DNA of 64,000 nt from Rhodococcus erythropolis NBRC 15567 (GTDB taxonomy: Bacteria > Actinomycetota > Actinomycetes > Mycobacteriales > Mycobacteriaceae), in NCBI RefSeq assembly GCF_001552595.1, contig NZ_BCRM01000002.1, positions 1 through 64,000 of the forward strand, written 5' to 3'. The translations under genes were made by a program, and so were the position numbers. Below, in pieces: positions 1-7,553 of the stretch. Position 1 is the stretch's first letter; each line of letters starts with the position of its first letter. The notes below the pieces were generated by a model that was not told where the DNA came from, searched no databases, and worked only from the letters and a program-made list of their open reading frames with translations.

Positions 1-28
1 CTAGACGGAGAGAGGAGGTGAATTTGAA

Positions 29-139
29 ATGAATAGCGTTCTCTTTGCTATCGTCAACGTGATCGTGGCGATGGCGAACGGTTCCACGATCCCCTTCTCA
101 TTAGAAGGCGCAGGGCCACTAACCGCCCCCGACTTGTAG
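29..139 (+). CDS. 36-residue hydrophobic small protein (hypothetical)
   Basis: A very strong ribosome site (GGAGGTGA, positions 14-21) sits 7 bases before ATG 29, and the frame runs 36 codons to TAG 137-139. The peptide starts MNSVLFAIVNVIVAMANG, a hydrophobic stretch long enough to be one short membrane segment or an uncleaved signal anchor, followed by a polar tail ending in LTAPDL. A perfect hairpin terminator follows at 227-270, so the unit looks like a self-contained small transcript. I do not recognise the family. It could be a leader peptide or the tail of a unit beginning before the window. Confidence 0.45.
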   Translation: MNSVLFAIVNVIVAMANGSTIPFSLEGAGPLTAPDL

Positions 140-226
140 GAAGATCGGCCGACCGCATGTGAATGACAGTTTCAGCTCTGCCTGAAACCTGCATATCAGC
201 AGATGCGTGGATCGTGCGGTGGTCAC

Positions 227-270
227 AAACACAATCTCCCCTACCTGTCCAGGAAGGGGAGATTGTGTTT
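227..270. terminator. 16-bp perfect inverted repeat, probable bidirectional terminator
   Basis: Arms 227-242 and 255-270 are perfectly complementary (AAACACAATCTCCCCT and its complement) around a 12-base loop, so the hairpin has an A-tract at one foot and TTT at the other. It lies after the small ORF at 29-139 and downstream of the reverse-strand gene at 457-687, so it can end transcription from both sides. Confidence 0.75.
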
Positions 271-354
271 GACAGGTCCCATGCCACGGTGAGGCAGCTA
301 CCGATCTCGGACGCGAGCGAGAGCTGTCTCCGATGTTGACCACGATGGACCTGT

Positions 355-386
355 ACCTAGTTGGCACAGAACCTAGTTGGCACAGA
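355..386. repeat. 16-bp perfect tandem duplication
   Basis: The unit ACCTAGTTGGCACAGA occurs twice head to tail (355-370, 371-386) in non-coding DNA between the terminator at 227-270 and the gene at 457-687. Apart from this and the terminator I see nothing in 140-456. Confidence 0.9.
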
Positions 387-456
387 CCACTTTAAGTCGT
401 CGACCAGGTAGCCGGTGGAAGCGCTTCGGTCTTCGGCCTGATCACGGGCGGCCGCA

Positions 457-687
457 CTATTTGGTGAGAATCGGTCGGTCGCCTCTTGAAATGTAATTGG
501 CGAATCGCTCAATTCCTGCTTGTGAGAAGCTCCCTCGGCCTGCGCGTTTCAGTGCGGCTTCGACGAATGGGAGCGGTTTCCTGCGGTATGTGCGGTAGAT
601 GCTGTCGAGTACTGGTTGCAGTGCCCGGCGTGCGAGGTCTGCTGTTTCCGGGTCTGAACCCCCGAACTTCACTGTCAGATTCGGCAT
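457..687 (-). CDS. Hypothetical protein, 76 aa
   Basis: A 76-residue protein beginning MPNLTVKFGGSDPETADLA, with a composition that looks coding (balanced charge, alternating helix-like heptads, a basic central stretch YRTYRRKPLP). No signal peptide, membrane segment or recognisable motif. It is followed in its reading direction by the terminator at 227-270. I do not recognise the family. It could be a small DNA- or RNA-binding protein, but nothing specific shows that. Confidence 0.5.
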   Translation of the reverse strand: MPNLTVKFGGSDPETADLARRALQPVLDSIYRTYRRKPLPFVEAALKRAGRGSFSQAGIERFANYISRGDRPILTK

Positions 688-862
688 TGATACCCCTGTT
701 GGTCGAGTGTCCGATTCCCTGGCCGGAAGCGTACGTATCGGGATCGCGAATCAGTACAGAAACACCAAAACGGGGCGCTAAGTCCCTACTTGCGGTGGAT
801 GCGGGTCCGTCTTTGGGTTGACGAAGAACAGCCCGACCGCGGCGTGCGGTCCGGCTTCTGTT

Positions 863-1168
863 CTACGACTCCGGGTTACGCCCCGAAGCCGAGGCCGCGG
901 GTTTCGTCTGTTCACGTTGGGTGGCGAATTGCCGATGCTGACGGGTGTTTCGGTCAACCCCGTCCCGTGGTCGACCACCTAGATCGGCGGTTCCACGGTT
1001 CCGCAGAAGCTCAATGCCTGTGCGCAGCGCCCCGGGGATCTGGAAGTCGTAGCTGGTCTGCATCCAAGCTGTTCCATCAGCCTCTGCGATGAATATCCCG
1101 ATGGGTAGCGCTCGGAGACCCAAGTCATCGGTGCCAGATTCCGCGATCTCATTGCCAACATGCCCCAC
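863..1168 (-). CDS. Short hypothetical ORF, possibly degraded
   Basis: The first 65 residues (GLRALPIGIFIAEADGTAWM, then TSYDFQIPGALRTGIELL) look like real protein. The last 35 (RQHRQFATQREQTKPAAS) look like out-of-frame translation, so the gene may be frameshifted near 975 or be a remnant. It ends head-to-head with the GntR operon promoter. No family recognised. The region 688-862 holds nothing else I can support. Confidence 0.3.
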   Translation of the reverse strand: MGHVGNEIAESGTDDLGLRALPIGIFIAEADGTAWMQTSYDFQIPGALRTGIELLRNRGTADLGGRPRDGVDRNTRQHRQFATQREQTKPAASASGRNPES

Positions 1169-1178
1169 GACGTTCTAT

Positions 1179-1202
1179 GGTTCATTACATGAGTAATGAA
1201 CC
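1179..1202. promoter_or_regulatory. Perfect 10-4-10 palindrome, probable operator of the GntR regulator
   Basis: GGTTCATTAC-ATGA-GTAATGAACC is a perfect inverted repeat ending 24 bases before the GTG start of the GntR-family gene. Its size and placement fit autoregulation of the regulator/ABC operon by the YtrA-like protein; the binding itself is inferred. Confidence 0.75.
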
Positions 1203-1226
1203 AGTGAACACCGGGCGCCGATCATC

Positions 1227-1589
1227 GTGATCGACGACGGACGACCACTGTTCCAGCAGATCGCCGAGCAGATCGAAGGCTCGATCATCGACGGCTCACT
1301 GCCGGAAGACGGGCAGGTGCCCTCAACCAACGAACTGGCGGCGTTCCACCGAATCAATCCAGCGACGGCAGCCAAGGGCCTCAATCAACTCGTAGGCGAG
1401 GGGCTCCTCTACAAGAAACGGGGAATCGGAATGTTCGTCACCGTCGGCGCCCGCGACGCACTCAGGTTCAGACGACGAGAAGCGTTCGCGCGCCAATACA
1501 TCGAGCCGTTGGTCATGGAGGCCGACCGCCTTCAGATTTCCCTCGACGAACTCAAATCCATGCTGGACGACAGGAAGGCGGACCGATGA
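1227..1589 (+). CDS. GntR-family transcriptional regulator, YtrA type
   Basis: A 120-residue regulator with an N-terminal winged helix-turn-helix (about residues 8-75: PLFQQIAEQIEGSIIDGSL, then VPSTNELAAF and a recognition helix INPATAAKGLNQLV) and only a short helical C-terminal arm, the architecture of the YtrA subfamily, which lacks a large ligand domain. YtrA regulators usually repress their own operon with an adjacent ABC transporter and respond to cell-envelope stress or antibiotics. The start is GTG 1227, just after the palindrome at 1179-1202. The stop overlaps the ATG of the ATPase gene by four bases (ATGA), so the three genes are translationally coupled. Confidence 0.92.
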   Translation: MIDDGRPLFQQIAEQIEGSIIDGSLPEDGQVPSTNELAAFHRINPATAAKGLNQLVGEGLLYKKRGIGMFVTVGARDALRFRRREAFARQYIEPLVMEADRLQISLDELKSMLDDRKADR

Positions 1590-2521
1590 ACTCAAGCACG
1601 ACAACGACCAAGTCGCACGTCAGGCGTTTCGACGAGACTGAACTCGTCGCCTCGATGCGAGCAGTGAACAGAAGCTACGGGGACGTCGATGCGCTCTCGG
1701 ACGTCTCGTTCGAGATCGGCCAGAACAAAATCTACGGCCTGCTCGGCCGTAACGGCGCAGGCAAGACCACGATCATGCAGATACTGACCGGACAGGACCT
1801 GCACACCAGCGGCGACGTCGAGGTATTCGGCGCTGCCCCTTTCGAAAATGCCGACGTCCTGGCGAACGTGTGCTTCGTCAAGGAAAGCCAGACGTACCCC
1901 GAAGACCTCAAGGTCAAGCATGTACTCGTCGCCGCCGGCCATCTGCTCCCGAATTGGGACCACGCATTCGCCGAGACACTGCTCGACGATTTCCAACTTC
2001 CACTGTGCCGCAAGGTGAAGAAGCTCTCGCGCGGCATGCGGTCAGCGTTGGGAGTGATCATCGGACTTGCCTCCCGTGCACCGCTCACGCTCTTCGACGA
2101 GCCGTATCTCGGCCTCGATGCCGTTGCACGCCAACTGTTCTACGATCGACTGCTTGCCGACTACGCCGAACATCCTCGCACTGTAGTGCTTTCGACTCAC
2201 CTTATCGACGAGGTAGCCAATCTGCTCGAGCACGTGATCGTCGTAGACAGCGGCCGGATTGTCGTCGACGAGGACGCAGACGCACTGCGAGGTCGCGCCG
2301 TAGTGGTATCCGGCCCCTTTGATGCGGTGGATGCCGTTGCCGCGTCCGGCAGGGTCCTGCGCCGAGAGACACTAGGCTCCCACAGCCGAATCATGTTGCA
2401 GGCCGATGTGACCGAGACCGAGCGAATCCGACTGAGGGAGGCCGGAGTCCAAGTGGAACCGGCATCTTTGCAGGAACTTGTCATCGCGACTTCGACGCAG
2501 CGCAAGGAGATCACCGCATGA
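1586..2521 (+). CDS. ABC transporter ATP-binding protein, YtrB-like
   Basis: A 311-residue ABC ATPase: Walker A GRNGAGKTTI near residue 55, a signature region around LSRGMRSALG, Walker B PLTLFDEPYLGLD and the H-loop VLSTHL. The signature is divergent (LSRGMR in place of LSGGQ), as is common in bacterial export ATPases next to GntR regulators. The C-terminal 80 residues form the small accessory domain of this group. It should pair with the membrane protein encoded next, with which it overlaps by ATGA. The substrate is unknown; export of an envelope-active compound is the usual inference. Confidence 0.92.
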   Translation: MNSSTTTTKSHVRRFDETELVASMRAVNRSYGDVDALSDVSFEIGQNKIYGLLGRNGAGKTTIMQILTGQDLHTSGDVEVFGAAPFENADVLANVCFVKESQTYPEDLKVKHVLVAAGHLLPNWDHAFAETLLDDFQLPLCRKVKKLSRGMRSALGVIIGLASRAPLTLFDEPYLGLDAVARQLFYDRLLADYAEHPRTVVLSTHLIDEVANLLEHVIVVDSGRIVVDEDADALRGRAVVVSGPFDAVDAVAASGRVLRRETLGSHSRIMLQADVTETERIRLREAGVQVEPASLQELVIATSTQRKEITA

Positions 2522-3258
2522 GCATCGCAACGACAGCGCCACGGACGGTCCCGAAGGCGCCCACCCGGTCCAGGATCGGTTCCGTCCTCCAACTGCACAC
2601 GGTCGCGTGGCCGTTGCTGATCGCCTGGCCGGTGGGCATCCTTTTGATCTCTTTCCTCATCAGCTTCACCATCTACGCGATCGTCCGGAACGATGAGGGT
2701 GAGGGATTCACCGGCAGTGTGTTCTCCGTTTACGGTTTCGTGCTGGCGTTCTACCTCCAGTCGATGACCCAGACGTTCCCGTTCGCACTCGGACTCAGCG
2801 TGACTCGCCGCGAGTTCTTCACTGCCACCACGATAATGGCGTTGGCACAGTCCGCAATCTTCGCAATCGCCCTACAACTGCTGTCAGTGGTGGAGTCCGC
2901 CACCAACGGCTGGGGTGTGCACATGCGCATGTTCGGCATCGCACGCTATTTCACCGACAGCGCAGCCGTTCAGTTGCTCGCGCTGTTCGCGACGCTGCTG
3001 CTGACCAGTTCGATCGCAATGCTGACAGGTGCGATCTACCAGCGATGGAGGACCACCGGTCTGCTCGCCTCTCTCACCGGTCTCTTCGGTGTGCTCGGCC
3101 TGTCAGCGATCGTAATCACCTGGGCCAGCTGGTGGCCGGCGATCGGTTCGTGGTTTGCCGATACTTCCCGAGTGGTGCCGATGGCACTACTTCCATTGGC
3201 CCTGGCCATCGCCTGCATAGCCGGAGCCTGGGTCACTTTACGTCGAGCAACGCCCTGA
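2518..3258 (+). CDS. ABC transporter membrane subunit
   Basis: A 246-residue polytopic protein with about six hydrophobic segments (for example LLIAWPVGILLISFLISFTI near 35-60 and WASWWPAIGSW before the last segment). It has no ATPase motifs and is the last gene of the GntR-ATPase-permease operon, overlapping the ATPase gene by four bases. It is the probable transmembrane partner of that ATPase. A hairpin terminator lies 70 bases after its stop. Confidence 0.85.
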   Translation: MSIATTAPRTVPKAPTRSRIGSVLQLHTVAWPLLIAWPVGILLISFLISFTIYAIVRNDEGEGFTGSVFSVYGFVLAFYLQSMTQTFPFALGLSVTRREFFTATTIMALAQSAIFAIALQLLSVVESATNGWGVHMRMFGIARYFTDSAAVQLLALFATLLLTSSIAMLTGAIYQRWRTTGLLASLTGLFGVLGLSAIVITWASWWPAIGSWFADTSRVVPMALLPLALAIACIAGAWVTLRRATP

Positions 3259-3329
3259 CCGAGTAATCATGTGCGACGCCAGATGTCGCACCGTGTCCGA
3301 GTGCCCCTCGGATCGACACCGTCCAGGCA

Positions 3330-3365
3330 GTTCGGCCCCTTCCTCAGCCCAGGGAGGGGCCGAAC
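3330..3365. terminator. Hairpin terminator between convergent genes
   Basis: Perfect 11-bp arms GTTCGGCCCCT (3330-3340) and AGGGGCCGAAC (3355-3365). It lies between the ABC operon and the convergent FBP-domain gene. There is no clear T-run, as is common in actinobacteria. Confidence 0.7.
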
Positions 3366-3400
3366 TTCACAACAGGGATATCGCGTCCCCGGGGTCCCCT

Positions 3401-3892
3401 CTACTGCCGAGCCACTCGCTCGACAAAACTCGAAGCACGCAGCACCAGTTCATCTTTCCGGTCCTGGCGCGCAGCGGCGGCATCGTAGCCGGCATACGGG
3501 AGCGGGGGGTCGTTACGAACATTGGCCGAGCACTGGAAGTCTCGGCAGATCAGTGTTCCGACTGTGCTGCCACGTCGACCAGCGGGCCCGGCCAACTTGG
3601 CGCCGTAGAAGACGACCTCGTTGGGAAGGCGCGTGTCACGGCACCAGGAACACTGGGCACGCGACCGCGGAGTGGCTTGCGCTTGAACGAGCAAGACTCC
3701 GATGATCTCCCCGTCGAGTGTCGGGACGATCGCGTAGGCGCGTCGGCCCATTTTGGGATCTCGCCAGCCCAGATAGTCGAGAGCGTCGAAGTCGATGGTG
3801 TCGAAGCCATCCGGCAACGTGAGATCAGTCTTCTCCTTACGGCTCGCGTTGACGAGGCTGGAACGGGTAGATGTATCGGTCAAAATGATCAT
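3401..3892 (-). CDS. FBP-domain protein (EF-G-binding-type C-terminal zinc finger)
   Basis: A 163-residue protein matching the actinobacterial FBP family, which carries the treble-clef zinc finger seen at the C-terminus of elongation-factor-G-binding (FusB-like) proteins. The four metal ligands appear as CSWCRDTR (about residues 82-88) and CRDFQCSANVR (about 115-125). The N-terminal FusB helical domain is absent or much reduced. FusB proteins free EF-G from stalled ribosomes under fusidic acid, but the role of actinobacterial members is not known to me. It is a single gene in convergent arrangement with the ABC operon. Confidence 0.8.
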   Translation of the reverse strand: MIILTDTSTRSSLVNASRKEKTDLTLPDGFDTIDFDALDYLGWRDPKMGRRAYAIVPTLDGEIIGVLLVQAQATPRSRAQCSWCRDTRLPNEVVFYGAKLAGPAGRRGSTVGTLICRDFQCSANVRNDPPLPYAGYDAAAARQDRKDELVLRASSFVERVARQ

Positions 3893-4120
3893 GGGTGTAT
3901 GCCAATCGTGGATCGGTGAAGGTGGGTACAGCTCATGGCCCGACCAGCACCTAGTGCTGTCGGGTCCGAAATGCGCTATCTGCCGCCGGCGAAGACGACG
4001 CCGACAACCCCCTCACGCCCATGGGGCATCACGATGTCCACACCCCGATGGTAGCCACAGGTCCTCGACACGGGCCACTCGATTTATCGACGCACTTCAT
4101 GCGTGAAATGGCGCGGTGAA

Positions 4121-4738
4121 TCAGTCACGCCAGACCGCCGTGAACTCGTACCAAGGTCCGCCGAGGTGCTTTGCGGAGAAATCGTCGAACCCCGTTGGTG
4201 CGCCGCTGGGCGAGTACACCCATCCACTCGTGGTGGTGAACATGCTGTCGTTGTCGATGAAGTAGACCTCATCGGGACGTACGACATGGGCACTGCTGAT
4301 CTCGAACTGGCCGATCTCGAGCTCTTCCACAGTCGATCCAGGCTGCTCCAGGAGAGCAATCGCGACGGTCTCGAACTCTCCGCTCTTGTCGAGGAAAGTT
4401 GCCGGCGGCATCAACAACACCGCAGCGACCGCGGCGATAACGGCAACCGGAGAGGGCAGGATCCACCACGACCACCGTCGGTCCTGGCCGAGAACGTAGA
4501 GCGTACGAACCGCCCACACCAGACCAACAACGATCAAGGTGAGCAGAGCCGCAGCGCTGACGAGGAGAGGATCGAACCACCTGAAGTCACCGAATGGCGA
4601 AGGCCACCACCCGTAATGCCGGCAGACCAACGCAATAAGCGGAACAACGGTGAATGCCAAAAGAATCGGCCCCGGTGGCTTGGACGACTCCGGAGGGTCA
4701 GCTACCAACCATTCACCCAGCGACTTCGGCCTTCTCAT
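4121..4738 (-). CDS. Hypothetical membrane protein
   Basis: About 205 residues from ATG 4738 (MRRPKSLGEWLVADPP). Three hydrophobic segments follow (around PILLAFTVVPLIALV, PLLVSAAALLTLIVVGLVWA and SWWILPSPVAVIAAVAAVLL), then an extracytoplasmic domain of about 95 residues ending in FTAVWRD. The frame stays open to 4816, but those codons have no good ribosome site. Divergent from the secreted protein at 4921, 180 bases away. No family recognised. Confidence 0.7.
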   Translation of the reverse strand: MRRPKSLGEWLVADPPESSKPPGPILLAFTVVPLIALVCRHYGWWPSPFGDFRWFDPLLVSAAALLTLIVVGLVWAVRTLYVLGQDRRWSWWILPSPVAVIAAVAAVLLMPPATFLDKSGEFETVAIALLEQPGSTVEELEIGQFEISSAHVVRPDEVYFIDNDSMFTTTSGWVYSPSGAPTGFDDFSAKHLGGPWYEFTAVWRD

Positions 4739-4920
4739 CACCCCACCGTATCTGCAGGTCATGGCAAACTCAGCTACACGGCGAATACCTTTGCAGTACA
4801 AGCACTCTCGTTCCACTCACAACAACCAACGCAGCGATCGGCACTCTCGGCGCAACCGACACAGATGGACAAACCTCACAATCCGCAGATTCAACGTGCC
4901 GATCATGCGACAATCGGACG

Positions 4921-6585
4921 GTGAACGAGACCGCGAGTGGAGTTTCGCACCCGTACCGATCGCGACTGTCGACCGTCGGCATCCTCTTCGCCGCCGGCCT
5001 GCTGTGGTCCACTCCCCTCTCCGCAGCCACGCCCACCGAAACCGGGCCGGCCAGTTGCGTACCATTCGGAACCGCCCAACTGCCACCCGGCGCACCCTCG
5101 GGAGGCGGACGAGTCGGGTTGGAAAACCTTCCGTTGTTCAACGGCACGGCCACCCCGTCTTCCATCGAGATGCGCACGCCAACAACCCAATTCAATCGAT
5201 TCTGGGACTTTGCACTGGTCGACCACGACTTACTCGCTCGTCCGCGGGCACCCGGCGAACCAACGACCGAGCCATGGCGTTTCGTGCCGATGCCCGAATG
5301 CCTACGTGGACGACTGGTCGGGATATCACTGGACGACGACGAACTCGTCGCAGTCGACGACAACGGCTGGGTTTACACGATGGACAACGCCTCCCAGGAC
5401 CCGCTCGTGTGGAACTGGACTTCCGCGTGGGGCGCGCCCCTCTGGAGTGGTCCAGGCCGACAACTTCCGGGAGACCGGCCGAACGGGTGGGCGCTGAGCG
5501 TCTCGTCGCCCTGGGACAATCAAACTTTCACCGACATCGCGGGACGGATTCACTTCGTCGGACTCGCCAAGATGACGATGATCCCCACGCTGACCGCGGA
5601 CGGCAGCCGAATAACTTACGCAGACCCGTGGCTGCCCAACGACGACAGCTACGAGATCGGCGGCCCGCTCGGCGGGCGATTCCAGGCGGACTCGCTGTCG
5701 GCGGCCGGATCAACCACTTTCGTGATGAACAAGTACGGCGACATGTACACCCGCACATTTGATTTCGATTCTTCGGGATCGGACTCGATCTTCTTCCGCT
5801 ACAGCTGGGAAGATCAGTCGGACAAGCCGTCGGCACCCAACCTCGTGGCCGAAACGCTGGACCGCAGCACCGCCGCGATCCAACTTCCGGCACCGGACTG
5901 GGTGCACCAGCCCAAGATTCCCGGTGAAGTCACATCCGCGATCAGTGTGCACTCACTCGGCCCCGGCCCGAACCGGCGGGAGTTGCGTGTCGAGGGCCGC
6001 CGCGGCGCCGAATCCGGTTTCTGGCACAAGGATCTCGTCGGGGATGCTTGGGAGTTCACGCCGACTGGCGCGTCCCTTCTCGGCACACTGATCGAAAACG
6101 CGCCGACAGACCGGTCGACGGATACCCTGTCCCCCGCTGCCCCCTGGCACTTGTCCACGACCTTGCCCGCCCGCGACGGCGCCATCGACGGTCAGACTCT
6201 GATCGACATCGGGTTTCCGTACTCTGTGGTGGATCCGCGCATGCTGGACGCGATCGGCCAGTACGCACAACCGTCCGGATACCGACTGGACGTGGACCAT
6301 TTCGACCCGGTCGCCACCACCCGGACCGCGACCGTGACTGCACCGGATGGCACGGTTCTTCCGGTCGTCCTGCACACCGCCGACGGACTACGGATGACTC
6401 CCCGCGCATCCGGCCTCGATGCCGATCCGCGCCACCTCGTCGGGGCAATCGAGATCCCGTCGGACGCGTACGCGGATCGGGCATCGAACCCCGCTCTGAA
6501 CGCGTTCGTGCAGGACTGGATGCGCGGAAACCCCATTGCCGCGATCACGCTCAGCGCCACCGACCACGACTTGGTGATCCGCTAG
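4921..6585 (+). CDS. Large secreted protein of unknown function
   Basis: A GTG start at 4921 gives 554 residues with a convincing signal peptide (basic SHPYRSRL, hydrophobic STVGILFAAGLLW, cleavage near LSAATPTE). The frame is open upstream to 4654, but that stretch has no signal and poor composition. The mature part is rich in Trp, Asp and Pro and has several WVYTMDN- or FVMNKYGDMYT-like strands, suggesting a beta-propeller-like exported protein, followed by a C-terminal domain with DGTVLPVVLHTADGL. No catalytic motif is recognisable. It is flanked upstream by the divergent membrane protein and downstream by a gene relic. Function unknown. Confidence 0.75.
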   Translation: MNETASGVSHPYRSRLSTVGILFAAGLLWSTPLSAATPTETGPASCVPFGTAQLPPGAPSGGGRVGLENLPLFNGTATPSSIEMRTPTTQFNRFWDFALVDHDLLARPRAPGEPTTEPWRFVPMPECLRGRLVGISLDDDELVAVDDNGWVYTMDNASQDPLVWNWTSAWGAPLWSGPGRQLPGDRPNGWALSVSSPWDNQTFTDIAGRIHFVGLAKMTMIPTLTADGSRITYADPWLPNDDSYEIGGPLGGRFQADSLSAAGSTTFVMNKYGDMYTRTFDFDSSGSDSIFFRYSWEDQSDKPSAPNLVAETLDRSTAAIQLPAPDWVHQPKIPGEVTSAISVHSLGPGPNRRELRVEGRRGAESGFWHKDLVGDAWEFTPTGASLLGTLIENAPTDRSTDTLSPAAPWHLSTTLPARDGAIDGQTLIDIGFPYSVVDPRMLDAIGQYAQPSGYRLDVDHFDPVATTRTATVTAPDGTVLPVVLHTADGLRMTPRASGLDADPRHLVGAIEIPSDAYADRASNPALNAFVQDWMRGNPIAAITLSATDHDLVIR

Positions 6586-6680
6586 CCGAAACCAGCGTCG
6601 TCCACCGTGTCGCCTCGATAAGCTCAGCAGAGGGTCGACACCACATCCCGCAAAAGGCCAGTTTCTCGAACCTCCTCCGA

Positions 6681-7275
6681 TTTCGAATCAGGACGTTCCT
6701 ACACCGGCCGATCCGATCACGGCCACTGCTAGGCACAATCGGCACCACTAGATCCATCGCGTCCGTCAACGCCCAGACCGCTCCGGTCGTGCCGGTTGGC
6801 AAAGTGCGGGAGGCACATTGAACGATGCCTACCTCGTTGCAGCGGGCACCCGACTGCGATTCATCCTCGAAGATCGTGGCGAGTCCATTCTGAAAACGAT
6901 CGCCGTTCCGGTCCCCGTCTCCGTCACAGCGATCGGTGACGCACGCAACGCCGTCGGATTCATGATCATCGACCTCCCATTTCAAGAAACAGACCTCGAA
7001 CGTGCCGTCGCAATCGTCGCGAAGCAAACTTCGGTCGCAAGCCGTCTCCACGTGCGGCAGGAACAACCTTTCCGCTCACGCTCGAGGCCGCGCTCGTCTA
7101 GCGCTGGCCGCTTGGCCCGTTGGCGGGCAATCCCCGCGTCGGCTTCACGGCGGCGTGTTGCAACGACAACTTCTGGATCGGAATCCAGACAGATGCCGAG
7201 CTTCTCCCTCCAGCCGGCGAAATCGCCCACACCGTCGAGCGAACCATCGCTGAAATAGCAAGCCCTGCAGGCTGA
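6681..7275 (+). pseudogene. Decayed C-terminal half of a wax-ester synthase/diacylglycerol acyltransferase
   Basis: Three reading frames carry consecutive pieces of what looks like the WS/DGAT C-terminal domain. One frame holds TFLHRPI and GTTRSIASVNAQTAP up to REAH at 6818. The next frame holds LNDAYLVAAGTRLRFILEDR and VGFMIIDLPFQETDLERAV (6818 to about 7060). The third holds TFPLTLEAALV, an in-frame TAG at 7099-7101, then PLAGNPRVGFTAACCNDNFW to TGA 7273-7275. Intact family members are about 450-480 residues and carry HHxxxDG in the N-terminal half, which is missing here. So the locus has at least two frameshifts, one stop and a 5' deletion. Family assignment is from memory of the pattern and moderately sure; the broken frames are seen directly. 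Confidence 0.55.
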
Positions 7276-7408
7276 CTGTGCCGACAAGTGAAGTCCGGAC
7301 GTCGGACCACACGCCACTGAGCGCAGGTCCGCACGCACGGCCGCACCTGCCGAGCACCGGAGTCCGAGCGCCCGGTCTAGCTACCACCCAGTAGTAATTT
7401 TGTGAGCC

Positions 7409-7438
7409 TTGACACATCAGCAACACACTCAATATTGT
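7409..7438 (+). promoter_or_regulatory. Candidate promoter of the MFS gene
   Basis: TTGACA at 7409-7414 is followed 18 bases later by TATTGT (7433-7438), which sits in the 8-bp palindrome CAATATTG. It lies about 115 bases before the TTG start of the MFS gene. The TetR encoded downstream could act here, but no longer inverted repeat is visible. Confidence 0.4.
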
Positions 7439-7553
7439 TCAACGGACGATAGTCGTCTCTTATTCGGTCGACTCCAAATCTCCCGCAGACAAGGAACCGA
7501 GAACTGATGCGCAACAACCGAACCCGCAGTGGGCTTATCGCCGGAGGGCTCCA

